DNA of 35,638 nt from an uncultured Bermanella sp. (GTDB taxonomy: Bacteria; Pseudomonadota; Gammaproteobacteria; Pseudomonadales; Oceanobacteraceae), in the NCBI GenBank assembly GCA_913058575.1, contig CAJXRF010000058.1:1-35638 (forward strand), written 5' to 3'. Positions 15,717 through 24,920 of the stretch are shown here, in pieces. Made by a program: the position numbers and the translations under genes. Positions within the stretch are counted from its first letter, which is position 1. Each line of letters opens with the position of its first letter. The notes under the pieces are model-generated. The model saw only the letters and a list, made by a program, of their open reading frames with translations, searched no databases and had not been told where the DNA came from.

Positions 15717-15749
15717 AACATCGTACACTAAGCAATTATCTTTATTCAA
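15717..15749 (-). promoter_or_regulatory. ectR promoter overlapped by EctR operator 2
   Basis: On the minus strand, TTGAAT (15744-15749) and TACGAT (15720-15725) form a -35/-10 pair with 18-bp spacing facing ectR. The -10 overlaps a second 8-2-8 site (15717-15734), which on the minus strand reads TGCTTAGT-GT-ACGATGTT. Its centre is 24 bp from that of operator 1, in opposite orientation. This predicts autorepression. Confidence 0.6.
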
Positions 15750-15856
15750 ATAGCCCTGAAAGCCACATTCTTAGGTTTTATTTACCTAATACGGCATTTT
15801 TGAAACTATTTTTAAGAAATGATACTTAGTAAACATAATAATTTTTTGAGAGTACA

Positions 15857-16402
15857 ATGGAAAGCACCGAAAAATGCATAGATGTCGAATCAATTAATAG
15901 CGTAAACGACATCAGCATTCGTACACCTGAGCTCACAGATGGCATGGCAGTTAACCAATTAATATCTAACTGCCCACCACTGGATACCAACTCTGCCTAT
16001 TGCAACTTTCTGCAGTGCCTTCATTTTTCCGATACCTGTGCCCTTGCCGAAAAAAATGGCCAAGTGATCGCATTTGTTTCTGGTTATCGCGTACCCAGCG
16101 ATAGCGAAACCCTATTTATTTGGCAAGTGGCCGTCGGTGAAAAAACCCGTGGCCATGGCCTTGCGCAACGTCTTTTGCACCATATTGTCTCGCGCCCAGC
16201 CCTATCCGATATTCGTTATATACACACCACCATATCTCCAGGAAATAACGCCTCTTGGGCAGTATTTCAGCGCTTGGCCGAACAACTACAAGCGAAAAGT
16301 GAGCGCACTTTGCTAATGAGCCGCGAACATCATTTTAATGGCGAACATGACGATGAAACGCTACTGGCCATCGGCCCGTTCTCATCTCCAGCAACGCGCT
16401 AA
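15857..16402 (+). CDS. ectA: L-2,4-diaminobutyrate acetyltransferase EctA
   Basis: A 181-aa GNAT acetyltransferase that converts diaminobutyrate to N-gamma-acetyl-diaminobutyrate, the second ectoine step. The acetyl-CoA-binding motif A, VAVGEKTRGHGLAQRLL, is at about 91-107. CPPLDTNSAYCN (39-50) and TISPGNNASW match EctA signatures. The N-terminal 18 residues are variable. GAGAG lies just upstream of the ATG. It is the first gene of ectABC, transcribed away from ectR, with 68 bp to ectB. It is cytoplasmic. Confidence 0.96.
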   Translation: MESTEKCIDVESINSVNDISIRTPELTDGMAVNQLISNCPPLDTNSAYCNFLQCLHFSDTCALAEKNGQVIAFVSGYRVPSDSETLFIWQVAVGEKTRGHGLAQRLLHHIVSRPALSDIRYIHTTISPGNNASWAVFQRLAEQLQAKSERTLLMSREHHFNGEHDDETLLAIGPFSSPATR

Positions 16403-16455
16403 CACACATATTTTTAATGCCACACGGGTTTCCCTGTGGCACTGACCGAAATTGA

Positions 16456-17772
<1,317 letters not shown>

Positions 17773-17879
17773 ACACACATAAATTTATATTGCGGGCGCT
17801 ATTTTGCCCCGCTAATTATGTGTACTAACACGATTATTAAGCTGTATATTTTACGTTATTACGTTTTAGGAAGTCATTC

Positions 17880-18278
17880 ATGATTGTTCGCCAATTACAC
17901 GAAGCTGAAAACTCTGATCGTAAAGTGGTAAGTGAAGGTTGGGATTCAACTCGCTTACTGTTGAAAAACGACAACATGGGCTTTTCGTTTCATATTACTA
18001 CCATTTATAAAGATGCCCAATTACCACTGCATTATCAGAATCACTTAGAGTCTGTATTCTGTGTGTCCGGTGAAGGCAGTGTAGAAGATTTAGCAACCGG
18101 TGTGGTTCACCCGATTACGCCTGGCACCATTTATATCCTTGATAAAAATGATAAACACATTTTACGTGCCACTCAAGAGATGAAAATGGCTTGTGTGTTT
18201 AATCCACCGCTTCATGGTAAAGAGGTTCACAATGCGCAAGGGGCTTATGAGCTTGAAGCTGAAGTCATTACCGATTAA
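17880..18278 (+). CDS. ectC: L-ectoine synthase EctC
   Basis: A 132-aa cupin that cyclises N-gamma-acetyl-diaminobutyrate to ectoine. Glu57, Tyr85 and His93 fall at the positions reported for the iron ligands of characterised Ect[14 protein letters not shown] (58-70) and [13 protein letters not shown] (81-93) are the cupin motifs. The length is typical. TAGGAAG precedes the ATG. A terminator follows at 18308-18336, and no ectD (hydroxylase) or ask_ect gene follows, so the product is ectoine rather than hydroxyectoine, at least from this locus. Confidence 0.97.
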   Translation: MIVRQLHEAENSDRKVVSEGWDSTRLLLKNDNMGFSFHITTIYKDAQLPLHYQNHLESVFCVSGEGSVEDLATGVVHPITPGTIYILDKNDKHILRATQEMKMACVFNPPLHGKEVHNAQGAYELEAEVITD

Positions 18279-18307
18279 CTTTAAAGCTAGCGCTTTAATA
18301 TTAAGAT

Positions 18308-18336
18308 AAAAAAGGCGAGTAACACTCGCCTTTTTT
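18308..18336 (+). terminator. rho-independent terminator after ectC
   Basis: GGCGAGT-AAC-ACTCGCC hairpin preceded by A6 and followed by T6. It ends the ectABC transcript and separates it from the symporter gene. Confidence 0.93.
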
Positions 18337-18416
18337 AGGCACGCTTTTTAGACAATGCAGTTAATTCAGAATTTTTATGTCACTCTTTTCATAAAATAAG
18401 ATAGAGCCCAAAAATA

Positions 18417-19907
18417 ATGATAATAAGCTTTAGTTTGTTTCTTTCGTTGTTTGTAGCAGTGGGCTTAAGCTCATTCTTTTTTAGTAAAAAAAACAAACGA
18501 GACTATTATTTGGCCAGCGGTGAGGTTCAGCCTTTCTTAGTTGGATTGTCGGCTGTGGCCACCAACAACAGTGGCTATATGTTTGTGGGGCTAATAGGGT
18601 ATGTCTACGCCGTGGGCTTGCAATCAATTTGGCTGATGGTGGGCTGGATTGCAGGAGACTTTATTGCTTCAACATTTGTGCATCATAGGTTGAAGGCCGC
18701 CACATTAAGCAGCGGTGAAGTAAGCTACGCAGGTGTATTAAGCAATTGGTATGGCCGCAAAGGCAAGGAAAATAAAACCCACGAAAATACACAGCCAAAC
18801 TTACAAAGAGTCATTGGCATATTGTCTTTGTTGTTTCTACTGGCCTATGCCGCGGCACAATTAGTGGCCGGTGCAAAAGCCTTGCAAGTATTGCTAGATG
18901 CACCCGCCTGGGCAGGTGCGGTTATGGGAGCGGCTCTAGTGGCGCTTTACTGTTTTGTGGGGGGCATTCGCGCCTCAATTTGGACCGATGCTGTTCAGTC
19001 GCTGGTCATGATTTTTGCTATGGCTTTACTGTTTTGGGTAGCACTAAATGGCATGGGAGGGGTTGAGGCTTCCATAGAAAAAATGAATCACATTGAGGGC
19101 TTTCTTGATTGGTTTCCAAGTGAGTTATTATTGCCCGGAACAGCCGGCGCCCTTTTGTTTGTACTGGGCTGGATGTTTGCTGGCTTTTCGGTAATTGGCC
19201 AGCCCCATGTGATGGTGCGCTTTATGACACTTAGTTCAGAGACTGGCGCTAACTCCAATACGAATTCGCAAAGCGGTTTTTCAAATATGGCCCGTGCGCG
19301 ATTTTGGTATTACTTATGGTTTATTTTATTTTGGAGCATTGCCACTGGGGTTGGAATGTTGTCGCGCCTGTATTTAACCGACGCTGCCAGTTTTGACAGC
19401 GAGTTAGCCTTGCCGACCCTTGCCCAACAGTTGTTATCTCCATATTTAGTGGGTTTAATTCTCGCAGGGTTATTCGCGGCGACCTTATCCACAGCCGATT
19501 CATTGGTATTGGGTTGTTCCGCTGCTATTAGTCACGATATTCTGCCCCGCAACATTCAAAATACTCAAAGCACCGTATTTATAAAATTAACCACCGTGGC
19601 TGTGACTGGTTTAGCCTTGTTATGGGCACTGGTCAATAGCACCAGTGTATTTGATTTAGTCATACTGGCTTGGTCGGGTCTTGGCAGCGCATTTGGCCCG
19701 TTATTATTAGTGCTTTGTTTCAATGGACGCCCCACGCAAAGAACTTCAATTATTATGGTGCTCAGCGGCATCGCAGTGGCACTGTTGTGGCGCTACTATG
19801 ATTTACATAATCTAGTCTACGAGGGTGTGCCTGGCATGCTCATGGGCTTCATGATTTATGCTGGGCAAAAAGCCAGTGTAAAGTTGACTGCCCAAGTAAC
19901 TTCCTAA
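18417..19907 (+). CDS. sodium:solute symporter (SSF family, PutP-like)
   Basis: A 496-aa inner-membrane Na+-coupled transporter with about 13 predicted helices. Diagnostic segments are RDYYLASGEVQPFLVGLSAV (about 28-47), AVATNNSGYMFVG, VGGIRASIWTDAVQ (about 181-194) and FAGFSVIGQPHVMVRF (about 257-272). These place it near the proline/osmolyte branch. Its position right after ectABC suggests uptake of a compatible solute such as proline, betaine or ectoine, but a terminator lies between, so it has its own promoter. A polar loop (GRKGKENKTHENTQPN, about 117-132) is an insertion relative to compact PutP proteins. The Shine-Dalgarno is weak. Confidence 0.9.
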   Translation: MIISFSLFLSLFVAVGLSSFFFSKKNKRDYYLASGEVQPFLVGLSAVATNNSGYMFVGLIGYVYAVGLQSIWLMVGWIAGDFIASTFVHHRLKAATLSSGEVSYAGVLSNWYGRKGKENKTHENTQPNLQRVIGILSLLFLLAYAAAQLVAGAKALQVLLDAPAWAGAVMGAALVALYCFVGGIRASIWTDAVQSLVMIFAMALLFWVALNGMGGVEASIEKMNHIEGFLDWFPSELLLPGTAGALLFVLGWMFAGFSVIGQPHVMVRFMTLSSETGANSNTNSQSGFSNMARARFWYYLWFILFWSIATGVGMLSRLYLTDAASFDSELALPTLAQQLLSPYLVGLILAGLFAATLSTADSLVLGCSAAISHDILPRNIQNTQSTVFIKLTTVAVTGLALLWALVNSTSVFDLVILAWSGLGSAFGPLLLVLCFNGRPTQRTSIIMVLSGIAVALLWRYYDLHNLVYEGVPGMLMGFMIYAGQKASVKLTAQVTS

Positions 19908-19941
19908 AACTTATTGTTCATTATGTTTTAACGCGAAGAAT

Positions 19942-19978
19942 GCCATTGCCTAAACCTTAGCTTGGGTTAAGTAATGGC
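19942..19978 (+). terminator. possible terminator hairpin after symporter gene
   Basis: Arms 19942-19956 and 19964-19978 pair at 13 of 15 positions (GCCATTGCC with the matching GTAATGGC side, one mismatch next to a G-U) around a 7-nt loop. No immediate T-run follows; a T5 lies about 25 nt on. It may be a weak terminator or an RNA stability element. Confidence 0.4.
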
Positions 19979-20120
19979 TGAACATAGCGAATTAACGCCT
20001 TTTTAAATAATTAACTAAAAAAATTTCAGCCAAGTGTCTAATTTATTCACTCTCACACGTCTTTAGTATGTCGGCTACATTTAATGAGCGGGCACAACCC
20101 TAATAACGAAGGAGTTCATC

Positions 20121-20462
20121 ATGAATAACAAGACCTATATGTGCATTTTACGCAGTGAATCAGGGGGTTGTGAGAAGCCTTCACCATCAGAAATGGAGCA
20201 AATGTATGCCAAGTACCAAGAATGGCAAAGCCAGTTCGCAGATAACATCCTTGATATGGGCAATAAACTCTCTGAAGCGGGCTGTGTGGTCAGGCACGAT
20301 GGTGTAACAGATGGGCCCTTTATTGAGCTAAAAGAAGTAATTGGTGGCTACATGACCCTTAGTGCTGCCACATTGAGTGAAGCACAAACCGTAATCAAAG
20401 CCAGCCCCATGGTGGTCAATAAAAGTGTCAGCATTGAAATTAGGGAAATCAGTGCCCCTTGA
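20121..20462 (+). CDS. YCII/DGPF-domain protein
   Basis: A 113-aa ferredoxin-like-fold protein with the DGPF signature in HDGVTDGPFIELKEVIGGY (about 59-77). DGPF proteins are the usual genomic partners of ECF42-type sigma factors and are thought to take part in their regulation or target function; their biochemistry is unresolved. AAGGAG lies upstream of the ATG. Its TGA stop overlaps the TTG start of the sigma-factor gene (TTGA), so translation is coupled. Confidence 0.9.
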   Translation: MNNKTYMCILRSESGGCEKPSPSEMEQMYAKYQEWQSQFADNILDMGNKLSEAGCVVRHDGVTDGPFIELKEVIGGYMTLSAATLSEAQTVIKASPMVVNKSVSIEIREISAP

Positions 20463-21724
20463 AGAAGGCCTTGCAAACAGAGCACATTTTTCGCCACGAG
20501 TACGGTCCCCTCGTGGCGTCTTTAGTACGCCGTGTAGGCACACAACACCTTAATTCGGTGGAAGATGCCGTGCAGCATGCCATGATGCAAGCGCTTAATT
20601 TTTGGAGCCGCGATAAGTTACCAGATCATCCCGCAGCTTGGCTATATCAGGTAGCCTATCGTCAGCTTTTATCAGAATTTAGAATAGCTAAGCGCAGAAA
20701 TAATCTGTTAGCAGAACACGCGCTTATCGCAAACGATGAATTAACTGAAGCCATAGAAATTCCACTACCAGGGGAAATGAGCGATGCCTTGCTGCGCATG
20801 TTATTTGTAACCTGTCATGAAGAGTTGCCCCTTGAGTCACAACTGGTGTTCACTCTTAAAAGCTTATGCGGCTTTAGCGTAAAAGAAATTGCGCTACGTA
20901 TTTTTTTAAGCGAAGCCAATGTATATAAACGCTTTAATCGAGCCAAACAGTTTTTAAAAAAACACCCTAGCGCCTTAAATACCCTTAACGAAACCCAAAT
21001 AACCATACGCTTGCCTATGGTACACCGCATTTTATATTTGCTGTTTACCGAAGGTTATTTCTCCTCTCACGCGGCCATGGCCATTCGTCAAGATTTATGT
21101 GAGGAAGCCCTGCGTTTAAGCTTATTACTATCGGACAGTAAACTAGGCAGCAGCCCTACTGGCTACGCTTTAATGGCACTTATGCATTTTCACATGGCCA
21201 GAATGAATGCCCGTCAAGATGATTCTGGCGCGCTTTTATTATTAGAACAACAAGACCGTAGCCTATGGGACCAAGCATGCATCAAAAAGGGCATGGGCTA
21301 TTTGCAGAAATCGGCACAAGGTGATGCCATTTCCCGATATCATATTGAAGCCAGCATTGCCGCAGAACATTGCTTGGCGCCATCTTTTAAAGAAACCAAT
21401 TGGGAAAAAATTGTAACCTCTTACCAGTTATTAGAACACATCGCCCCATCAATCTTGCACCGCTTAAACCACGCCATTGCCATATCACAATGGCAAGACT
21501 CTGAGGCTGGGCTGGCTGTGTTAGAATCCATAGACATTCCTCCATGGTTAGCACGCTCTTATTATTGGCATGCTGTACAAGCTGACTTGCAACATGGTTG
21601 TGGTAAATTAGCTTTAGCTTACGAAAATGCCCAATTGGCCATCGCAGCAGCACCCAACAAAGATATTAAACACTTATTGCATAAACGATTAGCAAAATGC
21701 ATTCTTTCACATGAACAAAATTAG
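20459..21724 (+). CDS. ECF42-type RNA polymerase sigma factor with C-terminal extension
   Basis: A 421-aa sigma factor. Region 2 is at about 8-80 (IFRHEYGPLVASLVRRV, VEDAVQHAMMQAL, PAAWLYQVAYRQLL) and region 4 at about 107-165 (FTLKSLCGFSVKEIALRIFL). A long helical C-terminal extension (170-421) is diagnostic of ECF42: LYLLFTEGY, LCEEALRLSLLL, LLLLEQQDRSLWDQ and YHIEASIAAEHCLAPSF. There is no anti-sigma gene, as expected: activity in this group depends on the extension. The start is TTG, overlapping the DGPF gene stop. Regulated genes may include its own operon. Confidence 0.92.
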   Translation: MKKALQTEHIFRHEYGPLVASLVRRVGTQHLNSVEDAVQHAMMQALNFWSRDKLPDHPAAWLYQVAYRQLLSEFRIAKRRNNLLAEHALIANDELTEAIEIPLPGEMSDALLRMLFVTCHEELPLESQLVFTLKSLCGFSVKEIALRIFLSEANVYKRFNRAKQFLKKHPSALNTLNETQITIRLPMVHRILYLLFTEGYFSSHAAMAIRQDLCEEALRLSLLLSDSKLGSSPTGYALMALMHFHMARMNARQDDSGALLLLEQQDRSLWDQACIKKGMGYLQKSAQGDAISRYHIEASIAAEHCLAPSFKETNWEKIVTSYQLLEHIAPSILHRLNHAIAISQWQDSEAGLAVLESIDIPPWLARSYYWHAVQADLQHGCGKLALAYENAQLAIAAAPNKDIKHLLHKRLAKCILSHEQN

Positions 21725-21733
21725 GTGATTATT

Positions 21734-21937
21734 ATGAAAGTATATTGGCTTCTACCTGCCGCCATATTACTGTCTGCATGCAGTAACAAAGCCGTTTATG
21801 ACAACGTGAAATGGAATAATCAGTTAGAATGTTTAAAACTGCCGCCTGCTCAATATGACGAATGCATGGCGCGATCAAGTAAACCCTACGAAGAGTACGA
21901 AAGCGAACGACAAGAAACCTTGGAGAAAAAACCTTAA
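21734..21937 (+). CDS. small lipoprotein
   Basis: A 67-aa protein with a lipoprotein signal: the hydrophobic leader MKVYWLLPAAILLSAC has the lipobox LSAC, giving a lipidated Cys at residue 16. The mature part is short and polar with a charged, probably helical tail (EEYESERQETLEKKP). The pattern CLKLPPAQYDECMARS suggests a disulfide pair. AGGTGA precedes this ATG; an upstream in-frame GTG lies inside that site. It follows the sigma gene by 9 bp and may be in its operon. Function unknown. Confidence 0.72.
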   Translation: MKVYWLLPAAILLSACSNKAVYDNVKWNNQLECLKLPPAQYDECMARSSKPYEEYESERQETLEKKP

Positions 21938-22039
21938 TAACATAAAGCCCAAGGGTTAACATTCGCTCATGATGGCTGACTTACAAACCTTCAATCTATG
22001 ACATATCTATTTTAAAAAATGGTTTAATCACAATATAAA

Positions 22040-22858
22040 ATGAATGAATTACTCAGTAGTATTACCAAATTAAAAATTGAAGATCGCCAATTACCGTTTT
22101 CAGTTTACTCCTCAATACACGAACAAACCCTGCTAAACGTGCCGATCACTAAACCCTTATTAATGGTGGTTTTGAGTGGCCAAAAAAAACTGGGTAAAAA
22201 CAGCGAAATATCCTGCCCGGCCAACCACTTTATTTTTTTATCCGATAGCCCAGCCATCAACATGCGAAACATCCCTAAAGATAATGCCTACATGGCTTTA
22301 CTTATAGAATTTGATTACCAAGACTTTGATGGCATACCAGTAGGTGATGACACTAAATCAGAATTTATAACGGGCGAAGCCACTCCGGTCATTCAACAAT
22401 GCCTACAACAATTTGTTGAAAGCAGTACATGGGCACCTAAAGAGCTTTTCTCATTAAGAAAAAAAGAAATTCTACTGTTACTTTTCCAGTCAGGCCATAA
22501 AGATGTCGTAGCCATGATGGGCAAACCTAAAGTGAGCCATAAATTGCACGACCTATTCAATCAAGTGGGCTTTCATGAAAAAGAATATGAATTAACCCTT
22601 GATGTAATTTGTGAAAAGCTGGCCATGAGTGAGTCAACTCTGCGTCGTAAACTCAAATCAGAGGGCACCAGCGTACAAGAAATTAAAGATAAAGCCCGAT
22701 TAGGATTAGGCTTACATTTACTGCAAACCACCGAATCGGCCATTGGTTTGATTGCACAAATGTGCGGCTACCATTCACAATCACGCTTTACTGATCGATT
22801 TAAAGGGCACTTTGGTTTAACACCAACCGAACTTAGGAAAACTAAAATGACCGATTAA
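22040..22858 (+). CDS. AraC-family transcriptional regulator
   Basis: A 272-aa regulator. The N-domain (about 1-135) is a cupin-like AraC_N sensor (LLMVVLSGQKKLGKNSEISCPANHFIFLS). The C-terminal AraC DNA-binding domain (about 175-272) has VICEKLAMSESTLRRKLKSEG and IGLIAQMCGYHSQSRFTDRF, closing with FKGHFGLTPTELRK. It lies 85 bp before a periplasmic PEBP gene in the same direction. Its target is unknown. No obvious Shine-Dalgarno precedes the ATG. Confidence 0.88.
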   Translation: MNELLSSITKLKIEDRQLPFSVYSSIHEQTLLNVPITKPLLMVVLSGQKKLGKNSEISCPANHFIFLSDSPAINMRNIPKDNAYMALLIEFDYQDFDGIPVGDDTKSEFITGEATPVIQQCLQQFVESSTWAPKELFSLRKKEILLLLFQSGHKDVVAMMGKPKVSHKLHDLFNQVGFHEKEYELTLDVICEKLAMSESTLRRKLKSEGTSVQEIKDKARLGLGLHLLQTTESAIGLIAQMCGYHSQSRFTDRFKGHFGLTPTELRKTKMTD

Positions 22859-22943
22859 GGCGAGAAGTTGAATGTTTTTCGGGTAACCTATTTATAAACA
22901 AAAGACTAAGCTAAACCCTCATTCAATTTCATAGAGGCCAGTC

Positions 22944-23501
22944 ATGTTGAACCCTTTTAAACTGCTTTTGGCATTAGGCATTATTTTTTCTTTTTCTGTT
23001 TACGCTGAATCTTTCACTCTCTCAAGTAAAGACATTACCCATGGAGCATTTATGGACAAGCAACAGGAATTCAATGGCTTTGGTTGTGAAGGGGCTGATC
23101 TCTCTCCACACCTTAAATGGGCCAACCCGCCACAGGGCACCAAGAGCTTTGCCATTACCGCTTATGACCCTGATGCCCCCACAGGCAGTGGCTGGTGGCA
23201 TTGGCAAGTGATTAACTTACCAGCTAACGTATTAGAGCTGGCTAGCAATGCAGGCAGCGTTAAAGAACAATTACTGCCCACAGGCGCCATGCAAATTCAA
23301 AACGATTACGGCATAAAAGGATTTGGCGGCGCTTGTCCTCCTGCTGGCCATGGAGTGCATCATTACCGTTTCACTATACATGCCCTTTCAGTAGACAAGC
23401 TTGAGCTTCCTAAAAATGCATCCAGCGCGTTAACGGGCTATATGATAAATGCCAATGTCATTGAGACGCGTACTATTGAGTCTTTGTACAAGAGGGACTA
23501 G
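22944..23501 (+). CDS. periplasmic YbhB/YbcL-type PEBP (Raf kinase inhibitor-like) protein
   Basis: A 185-aa exported PEBP-fold protein. The signal peptide covers about residues 1-21 (SFSVYAES). The ligand-pocket motif DPDAPTGSGWWHW is at 75-87 and GGACPPAGHGVHHYRF at about 128-143. NGFGCEGADLSPHLKW supplies the conserved start of the fold. The role of bacterial members is not settled. GAGG precedes the ATG. It could be controlled by the AraC protein just upstream, by position only. Confidence 0.9.
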   Translation: MLNPFKLLLALGIIFSFSVYAESFTLSSKDITHGAFMDKQQEFNGFGCEGADLSPHLKWANPPQGTKSFAITAYDPDAPTGSGWWHWQVINLPANVLELASNAGSVKEQLLPTGAMQIQNDYGIKGFGGACPPAGHGVHHYRFTIHALSVDKLELPKNASSALTGYMINANVIETRTIESLYKRD

Positions 23502-23588
23502 CCTAATCAATAACGTCGCCGGTAAGTGACGTTTACTGGCGAATATCTTAGACGCACGGGAAAAGCTCCCGATAATAAGGGGAAGTAT

Positions 23589-24026
23589 ATGGACATGGCA
23601 TGGCTTACCACTTTACAAAACAGTCAATGGCAAGGCCGCGGAGAGTTGTGGTTAGACCCAGAAGGGAATGAGGCTCAACACTACGACTGCTCTTTGGTTA
23701 TTGAAAAAGATAACATTCAATACAGCTGGCAGTGGGAAGGGAAAACCCAGCAAGGCCGCTACCTATTTGATAATACCCTTAATAAAAAAAGTGCCTCTTG
23801 GTCTGATAGCTGGCATCAACCTGAACCAGTAGATTGCAAGAGTGTTGTGGACACTGGCTGTCTATTTAGCCTATTTAATGCCTACAAGGTGCCATCCAAT
23901 CCTGATTGGGGATGGCGAAGCCAATTATCTCAACGACCAAGCCAAGAGCTTATACTGCAAATGACTAACATCACACCTTGGGGAGAAGAAGGGCGAGCCG
24001 TTAGAATGGTGTTTAATAGAATTTAA
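23589..24026 (+). CDS. hypothetical protein, beta-rich
   Basis: A 145-aa soluble protein rich in Trp and alternating strands (QWQGRGELWLDPEGNEAQHYDCSLVI is split over two predicted strands). It ends in TPWGEEGRAVRMVFNRI. The pattern suggests a calycin or DUF1579-like barrel, but I cannot name the family. I chose ATG 23589 because AAGGGGAAG lies just upstream. The frame is open back to a GTG at 23526 with no ribosome site, which would give 166 aa. It follows the PEBP gene by 87 bp. Confidence 0.68.
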   Translation: MDMAWLTTLQNSQWQGRGELWLDPEGNEAQHYDCSLVIEKDNIQYSWQWEGKTQQGRYLFDNTLNKKSASWSDSWHQPEPVDCKSVVDTGCLFSLFNAYKVPSNPDWGWRSQLSQRPSQELILQMTNITPWGEEGRAVRMVFNRI

Positions 24027-24043
24027 GTCATCTAGCACAGCAT

Positions 24044-24076
24044 CAGTTTTCAGTTTTCAGTTTTCAGTTTTCAGTT
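24044..24076. repeat. heptanucleotide tandem repeat (CAGTTTT)4.7
   Basis: Four exact CAGTTTT units (24044-24071) plus CAGTT. They lie 18 bp after the stop of the preceding gene, between convergent genes. Slippage could vary the copy number, but no reading frame is affected. Confidence 0.95.
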
Positions 24077-24099
24077 AACGAGACCGCCTAAACATCATA

Positions 24100-24128
24100 A
24101 GAGCCAGGAGACTTTTTATTCTGGCTCT
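24100..24128. other. inverted repeat between convergent genes
   Basis: AGAGCCAG (24100-24107) faces CTGGCTCT (24121-24128), an 8-bp perfect stem with a 13-nt T-rich loop. There is no T-run outside the stem, so terminator function is uncertain. It sits just before the 3' end of the DHFR-like gene. Confidence 0.45.
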
Positions 24129-24145
24129 GTGCAACTTATCTACTT

Positions 24146-24727
24146 CTACTTATCTTCAATACCCGACTTATATTTAACCTCAAACGTCTCCTGAATATAA
24201 TCGTTAGCAAATGCAGTAGCACTGCAGTTGTGCAATAAGATATCTTGCTGGGTTTTACCAAACAACGAAATGCCTTCCCCTAGCAAGATAGGTACACGGG
24301 TAATGGTCATTTCGTTAATGAGTTGTATATTTAAAAACCCTTGAATCGTGGTTCCGCCATCTATGTAGGCATGTTGGTGACCTGCTTTTTCTAAGGTATT
24401 GATTAGGGTATTAAGGTCCCCCGAATACATTTCAATCTTGCCTTGTAATCCGGTTGGTACTTCTTTTATGGTGTTACTGAGCACCATTATTTTGATATTG
24501 CCGTAAGGCCACTCTTGTTCGGTTAGATTCATGCTATTGATCATGTCCATGCATTTTCGCCCCATGATCATGCAATCTACCGATTTAATATAATCGCTCC
24601 AGCCCATATCACTGTTAGGACCCATCTGTGCATCTTGCTTACCTGACGTATGCAACCAATCCACATTACCATCTAGCTTAGCAATAAAACCATCAAGACT
24701 AGTGGCAATAAAAACCGAACATTTCAT
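24146..24727 (-). CDS. dihydrofolate reductase/RibD C-terminal-like reductase
   Basis: A 193-aa NADPH-dependent reductase-fold protein (DHFR/RibD_C superfamily). The start MKCSVFIATSLDGFIAKLDG and VDCMIMGRKCMD (about 50-61) are typical, as are the NADPH-loop stretch AYIDGGTTIQGFL (about 120-132) and the closing ITRVPILLGEGISLFG. Related stand-alone proteins reduce unknown small molecules. True folate reduction is unlikely given family distance. It is monocistronic, converging on the hypothetical gene and separated by a small hairpin and a heptamer repeat. AAGAG lies upstream of the ATG. Confidence 0.88.
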   Translation of the reverse strand: MKCSVFIATSLDGFIAKLDGNVDWLHTSGKQDAQMGPNSDMGWSDYIKSVDCMIMGRKCMDMINSMNLTEQEWPYGNIKIMVLSNTIKEVPTGLQGKIEMYSGDLNTLINTLEKAGHQHAYIDGGTTIQGFLNIQLINEMTITRVPILLGEGISLFGKTQQDILLHNCSATAFANDYIQETFEVKYKSGIEDK

Positions 24728-24852
24728 TTTTTACTCTTATTTAATACAGGTACATATTTCTAACCTGCACTTAATTTTCGTAATGCTCAAGTTTTAAAGT
24801 GATATTCACTACAGTTAACGCAAGCCTTGCTCACATTATATTTTGGTCAGCC

Positions 24853-24885
24853 CCAAAAAAAACCGCAGCCTATTGGCTGCGGTTT
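24853..24885 (-). terminator. rho-independent terminator of the seven-gene minus-strand operon
   Basis: AAACCGCAGCC (24860-24870) and GGCTGCGGTTT (24875-24885) form an 11-bp stem with a 4-nt loop. Read on the minus strand it is followed by T8. It lies about 35 bp after the last operon gene. Confidence 0.93.
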
Positions 24886-24920
24886 ATTCCCTTGCTACTC
24901 ACCCATAACAAAGAAACCCG

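Noticed and set aside
21387-21653. 88-aa antisense frame in the sigma-factor gene
   Set aside because: It lies inside the conserved ECF42 extension, with no start signal.
24100-24128. Terminator for the DHFR-like gene
   Set aside because: The stem is perfect, but no T-run follows on either strand. It is listed only as an inverted repeat.
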